The notes under the pieces: generated by a model
Database searches by the model: none
The model's input: the letters and a program-made list of their open reading frames with translations, nothing else
What the model was told of the DNA's origin: nothing
Position numbers and translations under genes: made by a program
In this document: positions 27,254 through 35,849 of the stretch, piece by piece
How positions within the stretch are numbered: position 1 is the first letter of the stretch
Layout: each line of letters opens with the position of its first letter
Assembly (NCBI RefSeq): GCF_003732705.1
Contig: NZ_MOBR01000002.1
Span: 1 to 64,000, forward strand
Length of the DNA stretch: 64,000 bases
Direction of reading: 5' to 3'
From: Pseudomonas frederiksbergensis
Lineage (GTDB): Bacteria > Pseudomonadota > Gammaproteobacteria > Pseudomonadales > Pseudomonadaceae

Positions 27254-27865
27254 TCATTTATTGAGCAAAAAAGTCGATAAACGAGCGCAGGCGTCTTCCA
27301 GATTCAGATTCTGGGTGTCGATCTCACACTCCGCCGTCAGCGGCGCTTCATACGGGCTATCGATGCCGGTGAAGTCCTTGATCCGCCCTTGCAGGGCCGC
27401 CTGATACAGACCTTTGGGGTCGCGTTGCGCACACACCGCGAATGAGGTGCTCACATAAACCTCGATAAAATCGCCCTCGGCGAACAACCGCCGCGCCGTT
27501 TCACGCTCGGCGCGAAACGGCGAGATCGCCGCCACGATCACAATCAGCCCGGCATCGACCATCAGGCGCGCCACCTCGGACATGCGCCGAATGTTTTCCC
27601 GGCGACAATCAGCCCCCATGCCCAGGTCGCTGCACAGGCCGCCGCGCAGGTTGTCGCCATCAAGGATAAAGGTGTGAAAGCCACGCTGATTGAGTTGCAG
27701 CTCCAGGGCATTGGCCAGTGTCGACTTGCCCGCCCCGGACAACCCGGTCAACCAGAGGCAGCGCGGACGCTGCGATTTGAGCGCGGCCCGGGCCTCGTTC
27801 GTCAGCGCCAATCCATAGGGGCGAATCGCAGGCATTGGCGCTGACATCGATTGGGCTTCATTCAT
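27254..27865 (-). CDS. cysC: Adenylyl-sulfate (APS) kinase
   Basis: Phosphorylates APS to PAPS, the activated sulfate donor. It is a stand-alone enzyme of 203 residues with the P-loop GLSGAGKST (residues about 41-49), DGDNLRGGLCSDLGMGADCR, RRENIRRMSEVARLM, AISPFRAERE, and DPKGLYQAALQGRIKDFTGI then DSPYEAPLTAE. ATG 27865 overlaps the end of the sulfotransferase gene by 8 bp, so they are coupled. Most pseudomonads make PAPS with a CysNC fusion, so this copy looks dedicated to the neighbouring sulfotransferase (inference). Confidence 0.93.
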   Translation of the reverse strand: MNEAQSMSAPMPAIRPYGLALTNEARAALKSQRPRCLWLTGLSGAGKSTLANALELQLNQRGFHTFILDGDNLRGGLCSDLGMGADCRRENIRRMSEVARLMVDAGLIVIVAAISPFRAERETARRLFAEGDFIEVYVSTSFAVCAQRDPKGLYQAALQGRIKDFTGIDSPYEAPLTAECEIDTQNLNLEDACARLSTFLLNK

Positions 27866-28562
27866 AACCGAGCATCTCGTAATCGCGCTGATAAACCCGG
27901 CGCACCAGCCGACGGGTCCGAACCGAACAGAAATCACGGGCCTGCCTTGGCTGGCGCTGCTGCGAACTATTGATATGGGGCAGCGCCACCGGATGCTTCA
28001 ACTGCTCGCAAACCAGCGCAAAATCTCGCGCCAGGTGTTCTTGATAGCCGATAAAGTCCAGGGCCAGATGCCCCAGGGAATCGGTGAGAAAATCCGTTTG
28101 CGCGGCAAAATGCAATTGGCGGCTGATCGTCTCCGGGTGCAGCCAGCGCGCCACGAAGTCGTCGAAATCGCGGTACTGGCTAACCAGTTTCTGCGCCGCC
28201 TGATCGCGCCGGCCCAGTTCGTTGCCCCGTAGAAAAGCGTAAGCCGAGTAGGCTCTTTCCAACGGGTCGCGGACGAAGGCGAATTTGAAACTGTCGGCAA
28301 ACTGTTCGGGAAACTGCTCTTCGTACCAGTACAACGGCAAGTGACCGGGGCTCCAGTCGTCGAACAATGCCGCACAGACACTGCTCCCGGCGCATTTGGG
28401 TACGTGAATGAACAGGCACGCATGCTGTGCGAAGGATTTGGGGAATTGCAGATTGGCTGACATCGACTTGTTCACCACCTGACGGTCCACGACCGACAGG
28501 CGCCCCAACAGGAAGGCTCGCTGCTGTTTGGGCAATAGTTTCCACAGATATCGTTGCAACAT
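27858..28562 (-). CDS. Sulfotransferase (Sulfotransfer_2-like)
   Basis: A 234-residue PAPS-dependent sulfotransferase candidate. The 5'-phosphosulfate loop is HVPKCAGSSVCAALFDD (residues about 53-69) and the 3'-phosphate site is FAFVRDPLERAYSAYAFLRG, with the conserved Arg and Ser. A short basic N-terminus (MLQRYLWKLLPKQQRAFLLG) has no signal peptide. It immediately precedes cysC and lies 187 bp from msbA, in the LPS locus, so the acceptor is probably an LPS or other surface sugar (inference). No bacterial relative with a known acceptor is recognisable. Confidence 0.83.
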   Translation of the reverse strand: MLQRYLWKLLPKQQRAFLLGRLSVVDRQVVNKSMSANLQFPKSFAQHACLFIHVPKCAGSSVCAALFDDWSPGHLPLYWYEEQFPEQFADSFKFAFVRDPLERAYSAYAFLRGNELGRRDQAAQKLVSQYRDFDDFVARWLHPETISRQLHFAAQTDFLTDSLGHLALDFIGYQEHLARDFALVCEQLKHPVALPHINSSQQRQPRQARDFCSVRTRRLVRRVYQRDYEMLGYE

Positions 28563-28716
28563 TGCAGTACCCGCGCGATGGGGATGGCCCCTTCGATGGA
28601 AGTCAAAGTTCGTTCAGGAACCTTAACAAGCGCGGTGCAGATATTTATTCAGGTTTGGTCAAGAAGGGTAAGGATTCGGATACAAACTCACCGTACGCGT
28701 TGCACGTCCAGTAAGC

Positions 28717-28743
28717 GCGAGGGTGAGCCGGGCTCACCCTCGC
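28717..28743. terminator. Strong hairpin between msbA and the sulfotransferase gene
   Basis: GCGAGGGTGAGCC (28717-28729) pairs perfectly with GGCTCACCCTCGC (28731-28743) around a minimal loop. It follows the msbA stop codon on the minus strand. No U-tract follows, so it may attenuate rather than fully stop transcription into the sulfotransferase, cysC and hldE genes. Confidence 0.6.
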
Positions 28744-28749
28744 ACCCCG

Positions 28750-30552
28750 CTAGGCGATGTCTTCAGCCGGGGCATCAAGGCCCATGGCGTTCAAACGGGC
28801 GTAGTAACCGTTCTGTGCCAGCAGTTCGGCATGGGTGCCGCGCTCGACGATCCGGCCCTGGTCCATGACCAGAATCAGGTCAGCCTTCTCGATGGTCGAC
28901 AGACGGTGGGCGATCACCAGGGTGGTCCGGCCTTTCATGACCTGGTCCAGCGCTGCCTGGATGTGCCGTTCCGATTCGGTATCGAGGGCCGAGGTGGCCT
29001 CGTCGAGGATCAGCAGCGGTGCGTTCTTCAGCAGTGCCCGGGCAATCGCCAGACGCTGACGCTGGCCACCGGACAGCAACACGCCGTTCTCGCCGACCTG
29101 AGTATCCAGGCCTTCGGGCAACTGCGCGATGAAGTCCATGGCGTACGCGTCTTTCGCCGCTTTCTCGATGTCTTCACGGGGCGCGCCGGCCAGATCGCCG
29201 TAGGCGATGTTGTTGGCCACGGTGTCGCTGAACAGCGTCACATGCTGGGTCACCTGGGCGATGTGCTTGCGCAGGTTCAGCAGTTTGTATTGTTCCACTT
29301 CCACGCCATCGATCAGGATCTCGCCCTTGTCGTGGTGATAGAAGCGTGGAATCAGGTTGGCCAGGGTCGATTTGCCACTGCCCGAGCGTCCCACCAGCGC
29401 CACCATTTGCCCAGGTTCGACCGAGAAGCTGATGTCGTTGAGGACCTGGCGATCGGTGTCCGGGTAGGTGAAGCTCAGGTGGCGCACATCCAGGCGACCG
29501 CTGACCGAATCGCGCTCGACGGTGCCGGTATCGACTTCCGGCTCGACGTCCAGTTGCTCGAAAATGCTTTCGGCACCGGCCACGCCTTTCTGGATGGTCG
29601 AGCTGACTTCCGACAATTGGCGGATCGGCTTGGGCAGCAGGCCGGCCAGGGTAATGTAGGCAATCATGTCACCGGCAGAAGCATCGCCGCGCAGGTACAG
29701 CACCAGGAACATCAACACCGCCATGGCGCTGTAGATCACCAGTTGCAGCAGCGGCGTGTAGATCGCACCGGTGCGGGTCATACGCAATTGCTTGTCGGTG
29801 TTGCCCTGGCTGGCCTTCAGGAAGCGCTTCTGTTCGTAGACTTCGCCGCCGAAACTGCGAACCACGCGATAGCCCTGGATCGTTTCCGAAGACACGTGCG
29901 TCACGTCGCCCATGGCCGACTGGATTTTCTTGCTCTGCTTGCGGAATTTCTTGCTGGCGGTGCGCACCATGACCGCGATCAGCGGCAGGATCGCGACCAT
30001 CACCAGCGTCAGTCGCCAGTTCATGATCAGCAGCGAGGCAAACAGGAAGATCACCGTCATGCCTTCACGGATTACGACCTTGATCGCATCTGTCGCCGCC
30101 CCGGTCACCATGGTCACGTTGAAGGTGATGCGCGAAATCAGATGACCCGAGTTATGCTTGTCGAAGTACCGGTTAGGCAAGACCAGCAGGTTGTTGAACA
30201 ACTGCACCCGCAGGTCGTGGACCAGCCCGAGGGAAACCTTGGCCAGGAAGTAGTTGCCCAGGTAGGAACCAAACCCCTGCCACGCCGCGATCAGGATGAT
30301 CAGCAACGGCACCGCCTGCAGCAGTTGCAGGTCGCGCAGGTAAGGCACGGTCGGAAACAGTACGGCTTCAGGATTGGACAAGCCATCGACGAAGTACTTG
30401 AGGATGTAGCCGAGCATTGGCTGCGTCGAAGCGAAAATCAGAAAGCCGACGATGCTGATCAGGAACAGACTGATATACGGCCGGACATAGCCGAGCAGGC
30501 GGAAGTAGATTTTCAAGCTCGATGGGCTTGCGGAGAGACTGGAGTCGGTCAT
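28750..30552 (-). CDS. msbA: Lipid A export ATP-binding/permease protein
   Basis: A homodimeric ABC flippase moving lipid A-core across the inner membrane. It has six N-terminal membrane helices, then the nucleotide-binding domain with Walker A GRSGSGKST, signature LSGGQRQRLAIARALL, Walker B PLLILDEATSALD and the H-loop VIAHRLST. The 600-residue length fits the family. It is divergent from the O-antigen ligase gene (156-bp gap) and upstream of the sulfotransferase-cysC-hldE series. Confidence 0.96.
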   Translation of the reverse strand: MTDSSLSASPSSLKIYFRLLGYVRPYISLFLISIVGFLIFASTQPMLGYILKYFVDGLSNPEAVLFPTVPYLRDLQLLQAVPLLIILIAAWQGFGSYLGNYFLAKVSLGLVHDLRVQLFNNLLVLPNRYFDKHNSGHLISRITFNVTMVTGAATDAIKVVIREGMTVIFLFASLLIMNWRLTLVMVAILPLIAVMVRTASKKFRKQSKKIQSAMGDVTHVSSETIQGYRVVRSFGGEVYEQKRFLKASQGNTDKQLRMTRTGAIYTPLLQLVIYSAMAVLMFLVLYLRGDASAGDMIAYITLAGLLPKPIRQLSEVSSTIQKGVAGAESIFEQLDVEPEVDTGTVERDSVSGRLDVRHLSFTYPDTDRQVLNDISFSVEPGQMVALVGRSGSGKSTLANLIPRFYHHDKGEILIDGVEVEQYKLLNLRKHIAQVTQHVTLFSDTVANNIAYGDLAGAPREDIEKAAKDAYAMDFIAQLPEGLDTQVGENGVLLSGGQRQRLAIARALLKNAPLLILDEATSALDTESERHIQAALDQVMKGRTTLVIAHRLSTIEKADLILVMDQGRIVERGTHAELLAQNGYYARLNAMGLDAPAEDIA

Positions 30553-30708
30553 ATCACGCGAATGTCGATAAAAAGGACGCTGACTTTAGCACAGCTTCTT
30601 CAGGGTTCTGGCAAACGCATAAAGGCTGTTATTGTTAGGCACTGCATTCGGCATCAAATAGCCATCACACCGAAATGGCCGATCAACTTCAGGATTGAAT
30701 TTCTCAGC

Positions 30709-32574
30709 ATGCAAGTCAGCGGTTTCAACAGCACGTCCAATCGAATCTTCGATTTCATTTGCCTGTGGATTCTTCCACTGGGCTATCTCTTGCTCCTGAG
30801 TGCGCTGTTCTTTCTGCCGGGGCGCAGTCTTCACCACAAGTTGTTTTACGGTCTGTTCAGCATTCCATCGCTGATCGCCCTTTGCCTGCGCCCGCGGGAA
30901 ATCAAGGAGTTGATTCGCGAACCAGTGTTCATTGCATTGCTGATGTTCGCCGCGTGGGCCATGTTGAGCCTGTGCTGGGGCCCCCAGGATGACGAAAGCA
31001 TCCCCGGCCAGTTCAAGCCCGCATTACACACGCTGTTGTTGTTCGCCGGCTCCTACCTGCTGGTGCGCCACCGCAGCGAGATCATCCAGCCGTTGCTGTT
31101 CAGTGCCGCGATCGTCGGGCTGATTGCTACGGTCTATAACCTGTACATGTTTGCGCATATTTATGAGCCGGGCCTGCGACTGATCGGCGGCGGCGCGTTC
31201 GACAATCCACTGCTCAGTTCCCATATCTTCGGCTTTTTCTGCGCCTACTGGCTAAGCCTGAGCATGATCTGCAAACGTCGCCAGATGCTCTGGCTCAGCC
31301 TTCCGGCGATGGCTGTCATGTTCACTGCGGTGATTGCCACGGGGTCTCGGACCCCACTGGTTGCTCTGACACTGGCCGCGCTTTGGTTGAGTTTCATCTG
31401 CTGGAATCGTCGCTCGATCGTGTTACTCGTAGCGCTGGCCGTCGGCGGGTCGGGGGTCAGCGTGCTGTTTGCGCGGATGCTCATTGAGCGAGGCGACTCC
31501 TTCCGCCTTGAAATCTGGCAACTGGCCCTGCAGCGTATTGCCGAACATCCATGGATTGGCCATGGCTACAACGCCAGCCTGACCCTCGATCCCGGCGTCG
31601 GCTATGCCCTGCAAGAACCGCATAATTTTGCCCTTGGCGTGCTCTATTACGTCGGAATCTTCGGCTTGTTGCCGTGGCTGTTCTTTCAGGCCTGGGGCTT
31701 GCTGAGCAGCTGGCGCTATCGCGTCCAACCGCTGTTTATTGTCGCTTCGACCTGGCTGATATTCGGCATCGGTGCCGGTCTGACCGAAGGCGGCGGGATC
31801 ATCTCGCGGCCCAAGGAACACTGGTTCCTGCTGTGGATTCCGCTGGCGCTGATCGCGGCACTGACCATTAACCAGCGCGCCAGACGCCTGCTCGCCTTGC
31901 CAGTCAATACGCTGGCGCCGGCCGCTTTCGAGCAGATGAGCGCCAATGCCCAGGTGATCGAGGAAGATGGCCTGGGGCCGAAGGTGCTGCGTCTGGTCGA
32001 TGGCAGTTTCCTCAAGCTGTTCCGCCGTCGCCGCTGGTATACCTCGGGCAGCTTCAATCCCTATTCCGAACGCTTTGCCGTCAACAGCGAACAACTGCGC
32101 ACCATGGGCATACCAACACCCCTGACCCTGGGCCTGTACCGTCTCGAAGACGGCAGCAGTGCGGTGCATTACTCGCCGCTGCCGGGCAACACCTTGCGTC
32201 AGGTCCTGCAAGGGATCACCGCACCAGCGGTGCGTCAGGCACTGGTCGAGCGTTTCGGCAAGTTCATGGCGCAGTTGCATGAACAAGGCGTTTACTTCCG
32301 CTCCCTGCATCTGGGTAACGTATTGGTGCTGGAGGACGGTGAGTTCGGCCTGATCGATCTGGCCGACATGCGCATCTACCCGTCGTCACTGAGTCTGTCC
32401 CTGCGTCAACGTAATTTGCGCCATATGCAACGCTATACCGAAGATCGACGCTGGTTGTTCGAAGATCACTTCGAAGCGCTGCTCCAAGGATACGCCATGA
32501 CAGCGTCTGAATCCGCCGTTAGCAACCTGCACAGGCAAGTGCTGGCCGCCAGTCACCCGGCCCGGGCTCATTGA
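30709..32574 (+). CDS. waaL: O-antigen ligase fused to a WaaP/InaA-like kinase domain
   Basis: A 621-residue inner-membrane fusion. Residues 1-400 are a WaaL-type polytopic ligase with RTPLVALTLAALWLSF, the periplasmic HPWIGHGYN (280-288) and EPHNFALG (303-310), which join O-antigen to lipid A-core. Residues 410-621 are kinase-like: LKLFRRRRWYTSGSFNPYSE and HEQGVYFRSLHLGNVLVLED then GEFGLIDLADMR. The catalytic Asp position of H-x-D-L-H-x-x-N reads Ser532, while N537 and D550 are kept. ATG 30709 was chosen as the first Met before the first membrane helix; its RBS is weak. It overlaps the acyltransferase start by 4 bp. Confidence 0.85.
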   Translation: MQVSGFNSTSNRIFDFICLWILPLGYLLLLSALFFLPGRSLHHKLFYGLFSIPSLIALCLRPREIKELIREPVFIALLMFAAWAMLSLCWGPQDDESIPGQFKPALHTLLLFAGSYLLVRHRSEIIQPLLFSAAIVGLIATVYNLYMFAHIYEPGLRLIGGGAFDNPLLSSHIFGFFCAYWLSLSMICKRRQMLWLSLPAMAVMFTAVIATGSRTPLVALTLAALWLSFICWNRRSIVLLVALAVGGSGVSVLFARMLIERGDSFRLEIWQLALQRIAEHPWIGHGYNASLTLDPGVGYALQEPHNFALGVLYYVGIFGLLPWLFFQAWGLLSSWRYRVQPLFIVASTWLIFGIGAGLTEGGGIISRPKEHWFLLWIPLALIAALTINQRARRLLALPVNTLAPAAFEQMSANAQVIEEDGLGPKVLRLVDGSFLKLFRRRRWYTSGSFNPYSERFAVNSEQLRTMGIPTPLTLGLYRLEDGSSAVHYSPLPGNTLRQVLQGITAPAVRQALVERFGKFMAQLHEQGVYFRSLHLGNVLVLEDGEFGLIDLADMRIYPSSLSLSLRQRNLRHMQRYTEDRRWLFEDHFEALLQGYAMTASESAVSNLHRQVLAASHPARAH

Positions 32575-33788
32575 TGACCGAAACCAACCCCCTCATAGCG
32601 CTGGTAGCGTACCTGCTGGCCATCGTGACCGCCGCGCTGTTGCTGCGTGCCGTTCCGAAAATCGCCCGGCACCTGCAGCATTCCGGTGAAAGCCGCTACG
32701 CCAGTATCGATGGCCTGCGCGGCTATCTGGCGTTTGGTGTGTTCGTGCACCACTCGATCATCACCTGGATCTTTTTACGCACCGGTGTGATTGATTTTCC
32801 GCCGAGCAACTTCTACTCCCAGCTCGGCCAAGGCAGCGTTGCGCTGTTTTTCATGATCACCGGTTTTCTATTCTGGAGTCGGTTACTCGCCCAGGGGCGT
32901 AACCACGACTGGCTGGCCTTTGCGGTATCCCGACTGTTTCGCCTCTACCCGCTGTATCTGCCGCTGATGCTGATCGTGTTTGTCTCGGTCTTCTATCTGC
33001 AGAATTGGGAGCTGAAGGATTCCGCTTTGCGGTTCGCCGGCCAGATCCTCGCCTGGCTGACCTTCGACCGACCGGACGTCAACCAGTACCACCAGACCGG
33101 CATGTTGATTTCCAACGTCACCTGGACCTTGGGCTACGAGGTGTTTTTCTACCTGGCACTGCCCCTGACCGCGATGGTGTTCATCTATCGCGGCAGTTGG
33201 CTGCAAGTGGTGTTGTGCCTGATCGGCATTTACGCCCTGTATCAGGTGATCGGCTGGGAACACTCGCTGAAGAAGCACTTCCTGGCCAGTTTCCTCGGGG
33301 GTATAGGTGCGGCGTACTGGGTCCGTCGGCCGAAACTGGTGGCCTGGAGTCAGACGCGCATGGCCGGCATCATTGCGTTGATTGCACTGGCGATTGCCTT
33401 TACCGCCTACAGTCGCGCGTTCAGCTTGATGCCGCTGCTGCTGATGTCTGTGTTTTTTGTGATCGTAGCGTCCGGGCACACGCTGTTCGGCGCCCTGAAG
33501 CCGCGCAGCATCCGCTGGCTTGGAGAAATCAGCTACAGCACCTACTTGCTGCACGGTTTGCTACTTTGGGTCATGGTGCAGCGCCTGCCGCACGTGCTGG
33601 CCATCGATACCCGTGAAACCTGGGTCTTCCTGCCGATGATGGCGCTGTGTGCTTGCCTGCTGATTATCATCAGCAGCCTGACCTTCCTGTACATCGAAAA
33701 GCCCGGCATCAACGCCGGCAAGCACTTCTTGCTATGGCTGCGTCAGGGCCGGATAACGAAGAACCTGAGGGAAAGGACCGCTCGATAA
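32571..33788 (+). CDS. OafA-type membrane acyltransferase
   Basis: A 405-residue acyltransferase-3 protein with about ten membrane segments. The family motif GYLAFGVFVHHSIITW contains the essential HH-type residue, preceded by YASIDGLRG. It also has LGEISYSTYLLHGLLLW, the typical late helix. It starts in an ATGA overlap with the ligase gene. Enzymes of this family move acetyl or other short acyl groups from the cytoplasm onto surface sugars (LPS O-antigen, exopolysaccharide); the acceptor here is unknown. Confidence 0.88.
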   Translation: MMTETNPLIALVAYLLAIVTAALLLRAVPKIARHLQHSGESRYASIDGLRGYLAFGVFVHHSIITWIFLRTGVIDFPPSNFYSQLGQGSVALFFMITGFLFWSRLLAQGRNHDWLAFAVSRLFRLYPLYLPLMLIVFVSVFYLQNWELKDSALRFAGQILAWLTFDRPDVNQYHQTGMLISNVTWTLGYEVFFYLALPLTAMVFIYRGSWLQVVLCLIGIYALYQVIGWEHSLKKHFLASFLGGIGAAYWVRRPKLVAWSQTRMAGIIALIALAIAFTAYSRAFSLMPLLLMSVFFVIVASGHTLFGALKPRSIRWLGEISYSTYLLHGLLLWVMVQRLPHVLAIDTRETWVFLPMMALCACLLIIISSLTFLYIEKPGINAGKHFLLWLRQGRITKNLRERTAR

Positions 33789-33797
33789 CATCGAGCG
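33779..33797. terminator. Hairpin between convergent acyltransferase and glycosyltransferase genes
   Basis: CGCTCGAT (33779-33786) pairs with ATCGAGCG (33790-33797) across an AAC loop; the acyltransferase stop codon lies within it. It may terminate both converging transcripts, although no clear T-run follows. Confidence 0.45.
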
Positions 33798-33813
33798 ATC
33801 TTCCTGAACGGAC

Positions 33814-34698
33814 TCAGTCCTTTTCCAGCGGCGAAAAGTACAGCCGCCCCAGACCTCGCCAGGTTTTCTTGTTCCAGGCCTTGAACGGGATCTGCGCCAG
33901 CAGTTCCCGCGCCAGCGTGCGGTCACGGTTGGCGGTTTTGAGGAACATCGAGCTGAGGAACTTGTAGCGCACCTCGTCGTACAGCGGATGATCGCTGAAC
34001 AGCGCGTAGGAGCGCAGGATGTTGTCGATCATGAAGCGATGGTTCTTGTAGGAGTTGGTGGCGTGCTTGCGATAGCGCGCCATCAGCACGTTCAGGCCAT
34101 CGATGAAGTAACCGGCACGGGTCACCTTCAACTCGATCAGCAAGTCTTCCAGACGGATGTTCGGATCGAACCCGCCCACCTTGTCCAGCGCCTCGCGGCG
34201 AATCATCAGGGTCGGCGCGGGCGGATAGGGCTTGCGCTCAAGGAACATGTCATCGAAGTCCAGACGCCGAAACGGTACGTCCCGGCGCTGGCGCTTCTCC
34301 GGGTACAGATTGCCGTCGGCGTCGATCAATTCGATATTGCCGGCGCAAATGCCGACCTCGGGCTTGCCGTCCATGTACGCCACCTGAGTGGCGATGCGCT
34401 CCGGCAACATGATGTCGTCGGAACCGAACGGCACGATCAGGCTACCCTTGGCCCGGGCGATCGCACCGTTGAGCGTGTTGGTCAGGCCCTGGTTCTCCTG
34501 CACCCTAAAGTCGAAACCGTGCTGCGCCTGCAACGCCTTGATGCGCTCGACACTGTCGTCTTTGGAGCCGTCATCGACCACCAGCAATTCGATGTTCGAA
34601 TAGGTCTGGTTGAGGACGCTGAGGATGCTTTCCTCGATGTAGGGAGCGTGGTTGTACGACGCAATGATGACGGTGACGATGGGTTGCGCGTCGTTCAT
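33814..34698 (-). CDS. Family 2 glycosyltransferase (WapR-like position)
   Basis: A 294-residue GT-A glycosyltransferase. The N-terminus VTVIIASYNHAPYIEESILS and LVVDDGSKDDSVERIKAL carry the nucleotide-binding region; GSDDIMLPERIATQVAYMDG contains the DxD-like metal site. In P. aeruginosa a rhamnosyltransferase (wapR) occupies this place between waaL and ssg, so a LPS outer-core role is likely, but donor and acceptor cannot be told. Its start overlaps the next gene's end by 4 bp. Confidence 0.83.
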   Translation of the reverse strand: MNDAQPIVTVIIASYNHAPYIEESILSVLNQTYSNIELLVVDDGSKDDSVERIKALQAQHGFDFRVQENQGLTNTLNGAIARAKGSLIVPFGSDDIMLPERIATQVAYMDGKPEVGICAGNIELIDADGNLYPEKRQRRDVPFRRLDFDDMFLERKPYPPAPTLMIRREALDKVGGFDPNIRLEDLLIELKVTRAGYFIDGLNVLMARYRKHATNSYKNHRFMIDNILRSYALFSDHPLYDEVRYKFLSSMFLKTANRDRTLARELLAQIPFKAWNKKTWRGLGRLYFSPLEKD

Positions 34699-35849
34699 TT
34701 TTGTTCCTTGCGGGCCTGTTCCAGGCCGGATTCAATCAGGTTCAGGTATTCCTGGCGGAACACCTCGATGTCGTGTTCTTTCTGCAAATAACGGAATGCC
34801 TGTTCGCCCTTGGCCTTGAGCTCGTCATCCGACAGGGCGAGGTAGTTATCCAGCGCCGCGACCAGGCTCGGCACATCTTTCGGGGTAATCGCCAGACCAC
34901 CGGCGCCCTCGATCAGTGGCAGCATAGCCGGCACGTTAGACGCGATCACCGGCAGATGCCCGCTCATGCCTTCGAGCAGCGCCAGGCCCAGGCCTTCGGC
35001 CAGGGACGGCATGGTCCAGACGTCGAAGGCGCGAATGTACTGCAAGGCGATTTCCTTGAAGCCCAGTAGGTGTGCACGACCGGTCAGACCCAGGCGTTCG
35101 ATCTCGACTGCCAGTTTCGACTCTTCGCGGCCGGCACCGATGATTGCCAGTTGGGTGTCCGGGTATTTGTCCTTGAGCGCAGCAAACGCCTGCAACAGAT
35201 AGGTGTGTCCCTTGACCGGCACCAAGCGGCCCAAAGCGCCGATCAGGCGGACCGACGGGTCGATGCCCAACATCTCACGGGCCCGCTCGCGGCTGTGCTG
35301 CAAGCCTTCGGCCTGTTCGATGTCGATGGCGTTGGTAATGGCGTAGGTGTTCTGGTCGGTAAAACCGCAGTCACTGTCCAGCAGGTACTGTTTGACCGCC
35401 GGCGAGACGCCGACAAAGCGCCAGTGACGATCCACCAGGCGCTGGGTCTGACGGCGTCGGTAAAACCGGTCGTACTCGCCGAAACCGTGGGAAATGCCGA
35501 TGCACAGCGGCACTTTCAGCCAACGGTTGAGCGTCAGCATCATGTTCACGGGTTTGAAACGGTTGCAGATCACCACGTCGAACTTTTCGGCACGGCAAAA
35601 CTTGTACAACTGCCACATGGCGCGCAGACGCATGCCTTTGAGGGACTTGTCGGAAAACTCGAAATACACCGAACGGTCGGCACGACTCACCGCCTCGCCA
35701 GGCCCCGGCTTGCCACGCAGGAACGCGGCGGTCACCTCATAGCGATCGTTCGGCAGTGCCTTGACGATCTGCTCTGCCAGGTCGGCAAAATCATGGGCTT
35801 TGACGTTGTAGTCAGGCTGCAGTTGCAGAACCTTTGACCGTTGACTCAT
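34695..35849 (-). CDS. Family 4 glycosyltransferase (Ssg-like)
   Basis: A 384-residue GT-B enzyme. The C-terminal donor site is clear: IGALGRLVPVKGHTYLLQAF, IIGAGREESKLAVEIERLGL, HLLGFKEIALQYIRAFDVWT and MPSLAEGLGLALLEGMSGHL (E-x7-E). I chose ATG 35849 (MSQRSKVLQLQPDYNVKAHD); the longer frame enters the preceding gene. It may be the ssg surface-sugar glycosyltransferase (position as in P. aeruginosa). It overlaps the upstream DUF6625-like gene by 38 bp. Confidence 0.85.
   Translation of the reverse strand: MSQRSKVLQLQPDYNVKAHDFADLAEQIVKALPNDRYEVTAAFLRGKPGPGEAVSRADRSVYFEFSDKSLKGMRLRAMWQLYKFCRAEKFDVVICNRFKPVNMMLTLNRWLKVPLCIGISHGFGEYDRFYRRRQTQRLVDRHWRFVGVSPAVKQYLLDSDCGFTDQNTYAITNAIDIEQAEGLQHSRERAREMLGIDPSVRLIGALGRLVPVKGHTYLLQAFAALKDKYPDTQLAIIGAGREESKLAVEIERLGLTGRAHLLGFKEIALQYIRAFDVWTMPSLAEGLGLALLEGMSGHLPVIASNVPAMLPLIEGAGGLAITPKDVPSLVAALDNYLALSDDELKAKGEQAFRYLQKEHDIEVFRQEYLNLIESGLEQARKEQK

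Noticed and set aside
28723..30708. N-terminal ~660 residues of the long plus-strand frame ending at 32574
   Set aside because: Antisense to msbA; the real ligase-kinase protein begins at ATG 30709 just before its first membrane helix.
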